Shown one piece after another: positions 7,464 through 15,629 of a stretch of DNA of 31,592 nucleotides. The notes beneath the pieces are model-generated. The model had not been told where the DNA came from. It saw nothing but the letters and a program-made list of their open reading frames with translations, and ran no database searches. The position numbers were made by a program, and so were the translations under genes. The DNA lies in NCBI RefSeq assembly GCF_035762905.1, contig NZ_DASUCC010000086.1:1-31592 (forward strand). The letters are read 5' to 3'. This DNA comes from DASYTH01 sp035762905 (GTDB taxonomy: Bacteria; Actinomycetota; Actinomycetes; Mycobacteriales; Pseudonocardiaceae). How positions within the stretch are numbered: position 1 is the first letter of the stretch; each line of letters starts with the position of its first letter.

Positions 7464-8320
7464 TGCGCATCTTTGATCCGCACATCCACATGACCTCGCG
7501 AACCACGGCGGACTACGAGCAGATGTACGCGGCCGGGGTGCGGGCCCTTGTCGAGCCGGCGTTCTGGCTCGGACAGCCGCGGACCAGCGTCGGGTCCTTT
7601 GTGGACTACTTCGACTCGCTGCTCGGTTGGGAACCGTTCCGGGCGGCCCAGTTCGGCATCGCGCATCACTGCGCGATCGCGCTGAACCCCAAGGAGGCCA
7701 ACGATCCGCGCTGCGTCGAGGTGCTCGACCTGCTGCCGAGATACCTGGCCAAGGACCGGGTGGTGGCGGTCGGCGAGGTGGGCTACGACTCGATGACCCC
7801 GGAGGAGGACACCGCGTTCGCCCGGCAGTTGCAGTTGGCCGCCGAGCACGAGTTACCGGTGCTGGTGCACACCCCGCACCGGGACAAGGCGGCCGGCACC
7901 CGGCGCACCCTGGACGTGGTGCGCGAGTCGGGCCTGGCGCCCGAGCGGGTCGTCGTGGACCACCTCAACGAGGTGACCGTGGGCATGGTCGCCGAGTCCG
8001 GCTGCTGGATGGCGTTCTCCATCTACCCGGACACCAAGATGGACCCGGACCGGATGGTGCGCATCCTGCGTGAGTTCGGGGTCGAACGGATGCTGGTGAA
8101 CTCCGCGGCGGACTGGGGCCGCAGCGACCCGCTGCGCACCGCGCTGACCGGCGCGGCGATGCTGGCCGGCGGGTTCACCGAGGACGATGTGGACCGGGTG
8201 CTCTGGCAGAACCCGGTGGACTTCTACGGGCAGAGCGGACGGCTGGACGTGTCCGAAGTGGACGCTTCACTGGCCGGGGAGTTCCTGGGAAACTCCGTGC
8301 TGCGCGGGGGGCGGGAGTAG
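7463..8320 (+). CDS. eboB: TatD-like metal-dependent hydrolase, EboB type
   Basis: This 285-residue amidohydrolase-superfamily TIM barrel would perform metal-dependent hydrolysis. Metal ligands can be placed at His7 and His9 (FDPHIHM), Glu105 (VGEVGYD), His136 (VLVHTPHRD), His167 (VVDHLNE) and Asp217 (NSAADWG), which matches the TatD pattern. The start ATG 7463 shares one base with the eboA stop, so translation is probably coupled. The eboE start follows one base after the stop. Ordinary TatD proteins act as nucleases or exonucleases, but EboB forms a distinct branch whose substrate is unknown; in this operon a small-molecule conjugate is more plausible than DNA. That last point is inference. 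Confidence 0.87.
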   Translation: MRIFDPHIHMTSRTTADYEQMYAAGVRALVEPAFWLGQPRTSVGSFVDYFDSLLGWEPFRAAQFGIAHHCAIALNPKEANDPRCVEVLDLLPRYLAKDRVVAVGEVGYDSMTPEEDTAFARQLQLAAEHELPVLVHTPHRDKAAGTRRTLDVVRESGLAPERVVVDHLNEVTVGMVAESGCWMAFSIYPDTKMDPDRMVRILREFGVERMLVNSAADWGRSDPLRTALTGAAMLAGGFTEDDVDRVLWQNPVDFYGQSGRLDVSEVDASLAGEFLGNSVLRGGRE

Positions 8321-8321
8321 G

Positions 8322-9452
8322 GTGCGGTTCCGGCACCGGGACGGCACCGTCGTCCATCTCGCCTACTGCACCAACGTGCACCCGGCCGAGGACCTGGCCG
8401 GCGTGCTGGCCCAGCTCACCCGGTACGCCGCCCCGGTCCGGGACCGGCTGGGCGTGGCCCGGCTCGGCGTCGGCCTGTGGCTGTCGGCGGATCTGGCCGC
8501 CGCGCTCGACGACGACCCGGTCGCGGTGGACCGGCTGCGCGCCGAGCTGGCCGCGCACGGGCTGGAAGTGGTGACCTGCAACGGGTTTCCGTACCGCGGG
8601 TTTCACGACCCGGTGGTCAAGCACAAGGTCTACTCGCCGGACTGGACCTCGCCGGCGCGGCTGGAGTACACCCTCGCGCTGGCCCGGGTGCTGACCGCGC
8701 TGCTGCCCGACGACGTCCCGCGGGGCAGCATCTCCTCGCTGCCGCTGGCCTGGCGCACGCCCTGGAACAACGCGCGGGCCGGCGCGGTCCGCCGGCAACT
8801 GGACACGCTGGCCGTCCGGCTGGCCGCACTGGACCGGCCGGTCCGGGTCGGCTTCGAGCCCGAGCCGGGCTGTGTGGTCGATACCATCACCGACGCGGTC
8901 CACCATCTGTCCTATGTGGACACGGAATGGCTCGGGGTGTGCCTGGACGCCTGCCATCTCGCGGTGGGCTTCGAGGAGCCGAAGGACGTGGTGAACCGGC
9001 TGGCCCTCGCCGGGCTGCCGGTGATCAAGCTGCAGGCCTCGTGCGCGCTCGAGTTGGAGGACCCGGCCGACCGGCGGGCGCTGGCGCCGTTCGTGGAGCC
9101 CCGGTTCCTGCACCAGACCAGGGAACGCGGCGGCGGTGGCGTGGACGACCTGGACCAGGCCATCGCCGGCGGCCTGCCGGGCCGGGCGCCGTGGCGGGTG
9201 CACTTCCACGTTCCGGTGCACGCCGCGCCGGACGGCGTGCTGTCCAGCACCGGGCCGATGCTGCGGGACACCCTGTCCGCGCTGCTGTCCGGTGCGCACC
9301 CGTCCACCACACACATCGAGGTGGAGACCTACACCTGGCAGGTGCTGCCGGCCGGGCCGCGCCCGGACGCCGATCTGGTCGACGGGCTCGCCCAGGAACT
9401 GGCCTGGACCCGCGCCGAGTTGCTCGCCCTCGGCCTCGAGGAGGTCGCATGA
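8322..9452 (+). CDS. eboE: EboE family TIM-barrel protein (metabolite traffic protein)
   Basis: This is a 376-residue xylose-isomerase-like protein recognised by YCTNVHPAED (15-24), GLWLSA (51-56), NGFPYRGFH (87-95), KVYSPDW (102-108), SLPLAWRTPW, GFEPEPG (177-183) and CLDACHLAVGFEEP (207-220). Glu179/Glu181, Asp209 and His212 are plausible metal or substrate ligands. The GTG at 8322, one base after the eboB stop, is chosen because the family motif begins immediately afterwards; longer in-frame starts would lie inside eboB. The stop overlaps eboF by 4 bp. In cyanobacteria EboE belongs to the set needed for exporting a scytonemin precursor. The reaction is unknown. Confidence 0.87.
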   Translation: MRFRHRDGTVVHLAYCTNVHPAEDLAGVLAQLTRYAAPVRDRLGVARLGVGLWLSADLAAALDDDPVAVDRLRAELAAHGLEVVTCNGFPYRGFHDPVVKHKVYSPDWTSPARLEYTLALARVLTALLPDDVPRGSISSLPLAWRTPWNNARAGAVRRQLDTLAVRLAALDRPVRVGFEPEPGCVVDTITDAVHHLSYVDTEWLGVCLDACHLAVGFEEPKDVVNRLALAGLPVIKLQASCALELEDPADRRALAPFVEPRFLHQTRERGGGGVDDLDQAIAGGLPGRAPWRVHFHVPVHAAPDGVLSSTGPMLRDTLSALLSGAHPSTTHIEVETYTWQVLPAGPRPDADLVDGLAQELAWTRAELLALGLEEVA

Positions 9453-10825
9453 TCGTGGTCCTCGATGCCGTGGGGCTCACCCCGCGGCTGCTGCCGCACA
9501 TGCCGAACCTGAGCCGGATCGCCACCACCGGCTTTCAGTCCACATTGGACACAGTGCTGCCGGCGGTCACCTGCTCGGTGCAGGCCACCCTGCTGACCGG
9601 CGCGCCGCCGCGCGAGCACGGAATCGTCGGCAACGGCTGGTACTTCCGTGACCTGGGCGAGGTTCTCCTGTGGCGGCAGCACAACGCGCTGGTCGGCGGC
9701 GAGAAGCTGTGGGAGGCCGCCCGGGCGCGGCGGCCGGACTGGCGGGTGGCCAACGTGTGCTGGTGGTACGCCATGGGTGCGGACACCGACCTGCTGGTCA
9801 CCCCGCGCCCGGTCTACCACGCCGACGGCCGCAAGTCGCCGGACTGCTACACCCGGCCGGCCGCGCTGCACGACGAGCTGACCGCCGGGCTCGGCGACTT
9901 CCCGCTGTTCACCTACTGGGGGCCGACCGCCGGCATCAGGTCCACCCGATGGATCGTCGGCGCCGCACGGAAAATCCTGGCCGAACACCCGGTCGACTGC
10001 CTGCTGGTGTACCTGCCGCACCTGGACTACGACCTGCAGCGGTTCGGCCCGGACGGACCCGAGGCGGTTGCGGCCGCCCGGGACCTGGACACCGCCGTCG
10101 CCCCGCTGCTGGCCGACATCGACGCGGCCGGCGCGACCACGGTCGTGCTCAGCGAGTACGGCATCACCGCCGTCCGGCACCCGGTGGACATCAACCGCGC
10201 GCTGCGCCGGGCCGGGCTGCTGGAGGTCTACGTGCAGGACGGCGCCGAGCTGCTCGATCCGTGGACCTCGCGGGCGTTCGCGGTCGCCGACCACCAGATC
10301 GCCCACGTCTACGTCCGGGACCCCGGCGACCTGGCCCGCACCCGCGCGGTGCTGGCCGGGCTGCCCGGCGTGGCCGAGATCCTCGACCCGGCCGGCAAGG
10401 CCCGGTACGGCCTGGACCACCCGCGCGCCGGCGAGTTGGTCGCCGTCGCCGATCCGGACGCCTGGTTCACCTACTACTACTGGCTCGACGACGACCGCGC
10501 CCCGGACTTCGCCCGAACCGTCGAGATCCACCGCAAGCCCGGCTACGACCCGGCCGAGCTGCTGTTCGACCGGCACGGCAAACCCCGCGCCGCACTTGCT
10601 TTGCTGCGCAGGAAACTCGGCCTGCGCTACACGATGAACGTGGTCCCGCTCGACCCGTCGGGCGTGCGCGGCAGCCACGGCCGGCTGCCGGACGACCCGG
10701 CCGACGGCCCGGTCCTGCTCTGCTCCGATTCCGTCGAGGCCCGCGACCGCTACGCCGCCACGGAGGTGAAGGACCTCCTGCTTCGGCTGGCCGCCCGCAC
10801 CGTCCGCCCGCACACCTTCACCTGA
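9449..10825 (+). CDS. eboF: Alkaline-phosphatase/nucleotide-pyrophosphatase-fold protein, EboF type
   Basis: This 458-residue type I phosphodiesterase/nucleotide pyrophosphatase-like protein is the last ebo gene. The first metal Asp is Asp6 (MIVVLDAVGL). The nucleophile is probably Thr41 in PAVTCSVQATLLTG. A further Asp lies in LPHLDYD (193/195). A C-terminal GSHG supplies a His. The usual Asp-His-Gly block reads SEYGIT (235-240), so the second metal site is altered relative to typical family members. There is no signal peptide, so it is probably cytosolic. ATG 9449 overlaps the eboE stop (ATGA). Inferred role: removing or transferring a phosphate from a pathway intermediate. After its stop at 10825 come 85 bp before the next operon, with only a weak GGGTG/CACCC hairpin, so read-through cannot be excluded. 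Confidence 0.85.
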   Translation: MIVVLDAVGLTPRLLPHMPNLSRIATTGFQSTLDTVLPAVTCSVQATLLTGAPPREHGIVGNGWYFRDLGEVLLWRQHNALVGGEKLWEAARARRPDWRVANVCWWYAMGADTDLLVTPRPVYHADGRKSPDCYTRPAALHDELTAGLGDFPLFTYWGPTAGIRSTRWIVGAARKILAEHPVDCLLVYLPHLDYDLQRFGPDGPEAVAAARDLDTAVAPLLADIDAAGATTVVLSEYGITAVRHPVDINRALRRAGLLEVYVQDGAELLDPWTSRAFAVADHQIAHVYVRDPGDLARTRAVLAGLPGVAEILDPAGKARYGLDHPRAGELVAVADPDAWFTYYYWLDDDRAPDFARTVEIHRKPGYDPAELLFDRHGKPRAALALLRRKLGLRYTMNVVPLDPSGVRGSHGRLPDDPADGPVLLCSDSVEARDRYAATEVKDLLLRLAARTVRPHTFT

Positions 10826-10910
10826 TGGGGTGACCGTTCCACCCGGAAAGTGCACGCCGATTGGCGCATGCTGGCAGGCGTCGGGTTTCGGGCGGACGGA
10901 AGGCGATGCG

Positions 10911-12113
10911 ATGACGGGCGTGACGGTTCCCAGGGAGCGTCCGTCCAGGGGAACCGAGCACGCCCCGGCGCTGGAACTGGCGAACTTCGGTGTGCTGCAT
11001 GTCCGGCCGGAGGAGCGGTTCGACCGGGTCGCGCTGCTGGCCCGCCAGGCGTTCGAGGTCGCCGGAGCCGGGATCGCCATGCAGGACGGGGACCACTCGT
11101 TCCTGAAGGCGGCGACCGGCCTTGCCGCGCTGGACTCCGCCGAAGCCGAGACGCTGGCCAGGTTCGCGGTGTCCCATTCGGACCTGAAGGTGATCGACGG
11201 CGTGTCGCCGGACGCCGGGTTCGGGATGCTCGAGAAGTCGCGGCCGATTCGCTTCTACGCGGGCCTGCCGGTGCTGTCGGCGGGGGGGACCCGGGTGGGC
11301 ACCCTGTTCCTGGTGGACCACCGGTCCCGGACCTTCTCGGAGCGGGACGAGAAGCTGCTTGCGGACCTGCTGTGGCTGGTGGAGCGAGAGCTCTGGCACA
11401 CCGCGGAGCTCGATCAGGCCGCGGAGGTGCAGCGCAAGCTGATGCCGGAGCACCCGCCGCACGTGCCCGGGTACGAGTTCGCGGCGGCGTGCGTGCCGTG
11501 CCGCGGGGTGGGCGGGGACTTCTTCGACTGGTATCACACCGATCGGGGTGTGGTGATGACCCTCGGTGACGTGATGGGAAAGGGAATCGGCGCGGCGATC
11601 GTGATGTCCGCGGCGTGCAGCGTCCTGCGCGCCGCCGGGCGCCAGTACCCGCCGGCACAGGCGGTCGAGTTCGCCGACCTCGCCCTGCGCGAGGAGCTGG
11701 AGAGCACCGCAACCATGATCACTGTCTGTCAGGGCGAGCTGACCCCCGAGACCGGCGTGGTCCGCTACGTCGATGCCGGGCACGGGCTGATGTGCTCACT
11801 GCTCGCGGACGGAACCGTGCGCAGGCCCCCGCCCGAGCTGAAGAGTCTTCCGCTCGGCGTCCTGCCCGACGAGAAGCGCGCGGAGATCGCGATGCGGCTG
11901 ATGCCAGGGGACACCGCGTTCATCTTCAGTGACGGCCTGCTCGACCTCTACGACTCCACCGCGGACCCGGTCGACGCGATCGCCCAGGCCGCCCGCGCGG
12001 TCGCCGACCGCGGCCCGCAGGCCATCGTCGACCACTTCGTCCAGCGCGCCCTGGAACATGCCCGGTCCGACGACGTCACCGTGTGCGCGTACCGGCGAAG
12101 TGCATCGGGCTGA
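10911..12113 (+). CDS. GAF-SpoIIE (PP2C-type) serine phosphatase, copy 1
   Basis: This is a partner-switching phosphatase that should dephosphorylate the STAS protein encoded downstream. Residues about 25-160 form a GAF sensor domain (FDRVALLARQAFEVAGAGIAM; VGTLFLVDHRSRTFSERD). Residues about 165-398 form the SpoIIE domain, with a linker helix LDQAAEVQRKLMPE. Catalytic metal Asps are Asp203 (VGGDFFDW), Asp220 (LGDVMGKG), Asp341 (FSDGLLD) and Asp388 (SDDVTV), all intact. The ATG at 10911 is chosen because GGAAGG lies 7 nt upstream and the adjacent paralogue starts at the same point; an in-frame ATG farther upstream has no such support. It has 400 residues and starts the five-gene operon. The next copy begins 14 nt after its stop. 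Confidence 0.9.
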   Translation: MTGVTVPRERPSRGTEHAPALELANFGVLHVRPEERFDRVALLARQAFEVAGAGIAMQDGDHSFLKAATGLAALDSAEAETLARFAVSHSDLKVIDGVSPDAGFGMLEKSRPIRFYAGLPVLSAGGTRVGTLFLVDHRSRTFSERDEKLLADLLWLVERELWHTAELDQAAEVQRKLMPEHPPHVPGYEFAAACVPCRGVGGDFFDWYHTDRGVVMTLGDVMGKGIGAAIVMSAACSVLRAAGRQYPPAQAVEFADLALREELESTATMITVCQGELTPETGVVRYVDAGHGLMCSLLADGTVRRPPPELKSLPLGVLPDEKRAEIAMRLMPGDTAFIFSDGLLDLYDSTADPVDAIAQAARAVADRGPQAIVDHFVQRALEHARSDDVTVCAYRRSASG

Positions 12114-12127
12114 CCGGAGGCGAAGTG

Positions 12128-13327
12128 ATGACGAGCGTGTCGTTTCCCCGGCAGCTGCGGCCCAGCGGTGCCGAGGCGATCCAGGCGCAGGAGCTGGAGA
12201 ACCTGGGTGTTCTGCACACCGGGCCGGAGGAGCGGTTCGACCGGCTCGCGCTGCTGACCCGCCAGGTGTTCGACGCCGCCGGAGCCGGGATCGCCATGCA
12301 GGACGCCGGCCACCCGTTCCTGAAGTCGGCGATCGGTCTGCCCTCGACGGACTCCACGGAGGCCAGGGAACTGGCCCGGACGGCGATGGCCCACTCGGGT
12401 ACGCACGTGGTCGAGGCCGTGCCGCCGAGCGCCGGGTACGGGGTGCTCGCGAGGCAACGGGCGATCCGGTTCTACGCCGGGCAGCCGGTCATCTCACCGG
12501 GCGGAACCCATGTGGGCACGCTGTTCGTGGTGGACCACCGGTCCCGGACCTTCTCCGAGCGGGACGAGAAGCTGCTTGCGGAGCTGAAATGGTGGGTGGA
12601 GCGGGAGCTGCGGCACTCCGCGGAGCTCGATCAGGCCGCGGAGGTGCAGCGCAAGCTGATGCCGGAGAACCCGCCGCACGTGCCCGGGTACGAGATCGCC
12701 GCGACCTGCGTGCCGTGCCGCGGGGTGGGCGGGGACTTCTTCGACTGGTACCACACCGACCGGGGCCTGGCGATGACCCTCGGCGACGTGATGGGAAAGG
12801 GGATCGGCGCGGCGATGGTGATGTCCGTGGCGTGCAACATCCTGCGGGCCGCCGGGCGCCAGTACCCGCCGGCACAGGCGGTCGAGTTCGCCGACCTCGC
12901 CCTGCGCGAGGAGCTGGAGAGCACCGCAACCATGATCACTGTCTGTCACGGCGAGCTGGATCCCGAGACGCACCGGGTGCGCTACGTCGACGCCGGACAC
13001 GGCCTGATGATGTCGATGTACCCGGACGGCACGGTGCGCGAGCGGCCGACCGGCATGGGAAGCCTCCCGCTGGGCGTGTTGCCCGGCGAGACGCGGCCCG
13101 AGGTGGCGGTGCAGATCGGGCCGGGCGAGATCGCGCTCATGTTCAGCGACGGCCTGCTCGACCTCTATGACGGCACGGTCGCCTCGCTCGAGGTAATCGC
13201 CAGGGAGGCATACGCCTGCGCGGACCGGGGCGCCCAGGCGATCGTCGACCACTTCGCGGAGCGGGCCAGGGACACCGTCCTCGCCGACGACGTCACCGTG
13301 TACGTGATCCGGCGGGTTCCTTCGTGA
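12128..13327 (+). CDS. GAF-SpoIIE (PP2C-type) serine phosphatase, copy 2
   Basis: This is a tandem paralogue of the preceding gene, 399 residues with the same layout: a GAF domain (about 28-160), a linker helix, then a SpoIIE phosphatase domain with VGGDFFDW, LGDVMGKG, FSDGLLD and ADDVTV. GGAGG lies 7 nt before ATG 12128. Its stop overlaps the GTG of the glycosyltransferase gene (GTGA). The GAF halves differ more than the phosphatase halves, and one 101-bp block is identical at DNA level to copy 1. This suggests that the two enzymes answer different signals but act on the same phosphoprotein. That division of labour is inferred from the sequence pattern. Confidence 0.9.
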   Translation: MTSVSFPRQLRPSGAEAIQAQELENLGVLHTGPEERFDRLALLTRQVFDAAGAGIAMQDAGHPFLKSAIGLPSTDSTEARELARTAMAHSGTHVVEAVPPSAGYGVLARQRAIRFYAGQPVISPGGTHVGTLFVVDHRSRTFSERDEKLLAELKWWVERELRHSAELDQAAEVQRKLMPENPPHVPGYEIAATCVPCRGVGGDFFDWYHTDRGLAMTLGDVMGKGIGAAMVMSVACNILRAAGRQYPPAQAVEFADLALREELESTATMITVCHGELDPETHRVRYVDAGHGLMMSMYPDGTVRERPTGMGSLPLGVLPGETRPEVAVQIGPGEIALMFSDGLLDLYDGTVASLEVIAREAYACADRGAQAIVDHFAERARDTVLADDVTVYVIRRVPS

Positions 13328-15303
13328 CCGAACAGCCTCCGTCGCGCCGGTGGCGGGTGCGGCTGGGCCTGATCAGGGTGACGGCCGTACTTGCGGCGGT
13401 GTTCGGGATCAACTACCTGGTCTGGCGGTGGTTGGACTCGATCAACTGGTCGGCCGCCTGGATCGCGGTGCCGCTGATCCTCGCCGAGACCTACAGCCTG
13501 ATCGACACGTTCTTCTTCGGCGCAACCATGTGGCGCCTGCGCGACCGCGGGGAGCCGCCGCCCCCGGCGCCGGACGCGACCGTGGACGTGTTCATCACCA
13601 CCTACAACGAGCCGGTGGACCTGGTGATGGACACGGCACGGGCCGCGCACCGGATCCGGTTCCCGCACCAGACCTGGGTGCTCGACGACGGGGACCGGTC
13701 GGAGATGCGCGCGGCGGCGGAGGGCGAGGGGATCGGCTACCTCACCCGCAGCACGGACTGGGCCGACCGGCCGCGGCACGCGAAGGCGGGGAACCTGAAC
13801 AACGCGCTGTTCGTCACCGAGGGAGAGTTCCTGCTGATCCTCGACGCCGACCAGGTGCCCCTGCCGGCCATCCTGGACCGCACGCTCGGCTACTTCACCG
13901 AGCCAAGGGTCGCCATCGTGCAGACGCCGCAGTACTTCGTCAACGTCGAGGACCATGACCCGCTCGGCTGCCAGTCACCGCTGTTCTACGGCCCGATCCA
14001 GCAGGGCAAGGACGGCTGGAACGCGGCGTTCTTCTGCGGGTCCAATGCGGTGCTGCGCCGCGACGCGCTGATGCAGCTCGGCGTGGTCGGCTACGTGCGG
14101 GCGGTGCAGACCGCGGTCCGCGACGCGCTGCGCGCCGCCGGATCGGTGGTGGCCAAGGCCCGCACCCAGGCCCGGGAGTACGGACCCGGCGCGGTCGATG
14201 CGTTGGACCAGATCGACGCCGCGGTCCGGCTGGCCCGCACCGAGCTGCGGGCCGGGGAGCCGGTCGCCGTGATCACCCTCGATTTCCAGGAGCGGATCGA
14301 CGCCGCCAGCCGCGGGATGGTGTCCGCGGACCTCGAGGAGCTCAAGGCCGACCTGGCCGAGATCGAGGCGCTGCCGATCGAGGCGGACCGGGACATCGGC
14401 GCCATGGTGGTGGACGAGGCGGCGCTGGACCGGCTCGCGGACCGGGAGTGGAGCCCGCTGGGCGCGCTGGAGGAGGTCCGGGCGCTGATCAAGGCGGTCG
14501 ACGTGGACCTGGACAGCGAGGCCCAGCCCATCATGCCGGTCGCGACGATCTCGGTGACCGAGGACATGACCACGGCCATGCGGTTGCACGCGCTCGGCTG
14601 GCGCAGCGTCTACCACCACGAGATCCTCGCGCACGGCCTGGCGCCGGAGAGCCTGGCCACCATGCTGGGCCAGCGGCTGCGCTGGGCGCAGGGCACGATG
14701 CAGGTGCTGCTCAAGGAGAACCCGCTCACCAAGCCTGGGTTGAGCCCGGGGCAGCGGATCATGTACTTCGCCACGATGTGGAGCTACCTGTGCGGCTTCG
14801 CCGCCATCGTCTACATCGCCTGCCCGGTGCTCTATCTGCTCTTCACCGTCCGCCCGGTGCAGAGCTTCAGCGGCGGCTTCATGGCCCGGCTGATCCCGTA
14901 CCTGTTGTGCACGCAGGCGATGTTTCTTGCGGTCGGCTACGGGATCAAGACCTGGCGCGGCCAGCAGTACAGCCTGGCGCTGTTCCCGTTGTGGATCCGG
15001 GCGTGTGTCACCGCCACCGGCAACGTCTTCTTCGGCCGCAAGCTCGGTTTCGTGGTGACCCCGAAGGTCCGCGAGGAGCGCCGCGAGTTTCCGTGGCGGC
15101 TCATCTGGCCGCAGCTGACCGCGATCGTGGCGCTGGCCGGCGCCGCGATCGTCGGGTTGGTGCGGCTGGCTTTCGGCTGGACCGCCGAGCCCGGCGCGAT
15201 CTGGATCAACCTCGCCTGGGTGGTCTACGACCTCGTCGTGCTCAGCGTGATCATCGAAGCGGCCCGCTACCAGGGGCCCCCGACCGAGGAGCGCACAGCG
15301 TGA
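13324..15303 (+). CDS. Membrane family 2 glycosyltransferase (cellulose-synthase-like) with inserted helical domain
   Basis: This 659-residue processive-type GT2 would polymerise a sugar from a nucleotide sugar and extrude it. Two N-terminal membrane segments (about 16-38, 43-70) precede the catalytic domain. Catalytic landmarks are LDDGDRSEM (Asp121/122), LDADQ (Asp174/176), FFCGSNAVLRR (236-246), TED (412-414) and QRLRW (450-454). At least five C-terminal helices follow (about 475-650). There is no PilZ domain, so c-di-GMP control of the BcsA kind is not visible. Between the acceptor-site FCGSN block and TED, homologues have only about 10 residues; here about 155 residues (254-409) rich in Ala, Glu, Asp and Arg intervene and look helical or coiled-coil. 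The GTG start overlaps the previous stop by 4 bp, and the STAS gene overlaps its end. The polymer made is unknown. Confidence 0.88.
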   Translation: MTEQPPSRRWRVRLGLIRVTAVLAAVFGINYLVWRWLDSINWSAAWIAVPLILAETYSLIDTFFFGATMWRLRDRGEPPPPAPDATVDVFITTYNEPVDLVMDTARAAHRIRFPHQTWVLDDGDRSEMRAAAEGEGIGYLTRSTDWADRPRHAKAGNLNNALFVTEGEFLLILDADQVPLPAILDRTLGYFTEPRVAIVQTPQYFVNVEDHDPLGCQSPLFYGPIQQGKDGWNAAFFCGSNAVLRRDALMQLGVVGYVRAVQTAVRDALRAAGSVVAKARTQAREYGPGAVDALDQIDAAVRLARTELRAGEPVAVITLDFQERIDAASRGMVSADLEELKADLAEIEALPIEADRDIGAMVVDEAALDRLADREWSPLGALEEVRALIKAVDVDLDSEAQPIMPVATISVTEDMTTAMRLHALGWRSVYHHEILAHGLAPESLATMLGQRLRWAQGTMQVLLKENPLTKPGLSPGQRIMYFATMWSYLCGFAAIVYIACPVLYLLFTVRPVQSFSGGFMARLIPYLLCTQAMFLAVGYGIKTWRGQQYSLALFPLWIRACVTATGNVFFGRKLGFVVTPKVREERREFPWRLIWPQLTAIVALAGAAIVGLVRLAFGWTAEPGAIWINLAWVVYDLVVLSVIIEAARYQGPPTEERTA

Positions 15304-15629
15304 TCGAGATGGACACCGGATTCGGCGACGATGCGGCGGTCATCCGCCCGCAGGGACGGCTCACCATGGTCTCCGCCCCGCAACTGCGTTCCATGGTGGT
15401 CAAGGCGGTCGAGGACCACCGGATCCGGGTGGTGGTCGACCTGAGCGCAACGGAGTTCATGGACTCGTCCGGACTCGGTGCCCTGATCGCCGGGCTCAAG
15501 ACGACCCGGCAGGCCGGTGGCGACCTCCGGATCGCCTGTATGGGGCCGCAGGTGGCCACGATCATCCAACTGGCCAACCTGGACCGGGTGCTCCGGCCCT
15601 ACCCGACCGTGGCCGAGGCACTGCAGTGA
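15300..15629 (+). CDS. STAS-domain anti-anti-sigma-type protein (RsbV/SpoIIAA-like)
   Basis: This 109-residue single STAS domain is the phospho-switch of a partner-switching module. The phosphorylation site is in EFMDSSGLGALIAG; by alignment to SpoIIAA the second serine, Ser57, is the modified residue. Unphosphorylated STAS normally binds the HATPase kinase and frees its target. The SpoIIE phosphatases upstream would dephosphorylate it, and the kinase downstream would phosphorylate it. The GTG at 15300 overlaps the glycosyltransferase stop (GTGA) and is preferred; ATG 15309 would shorten the protein by three residues. Overlap with the next gene is again 4 bp. Because no sigma factor is present, it may bind the glycosyltransferase or another partner directly. 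That is inference. Confidence 0.92.
   Translation: MIEMDTGFGDDAAVIRPQGRLTMVSAPQLRSMVVKAVEDHRIRVVVDLSATEFMDSSGLGALIAGLKTTRQAGGDLRIACMGPQVATIIQLANLDRVLRPYPTVAEALQ

Larger units (their letters stand above)
10911..13327 (+). repeat. Tandem gene duplication with a 101-bp identical block
   Basis: The two phosphatase genes are direct repeats offset by 1217 bp. Bases 11631-11731 and 12848-12948 are identical over 101 bp. Other nearly identical stretches surround the linker-helix codons (about 11409-11475 and 12627-12693) and the GGDFFDW codons. Identity drops in the GAF parts and near the 3' ends. Confidence 0.9.

Noticed and set aside
9329..11080. A 583-codon minus-strand open frame over eboF
   Set aside because: Same shadow pattern; it spans a gene boundary on the other strand and shows no recognisable domain.
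13324..15303. Bacterial cellulose synthase BcsA
   Set aside because: There is no PilZ domain, no bcsB/bcsC neighbours, and a large insertion in the catalytic domain. Only the general GT2 call is justified.
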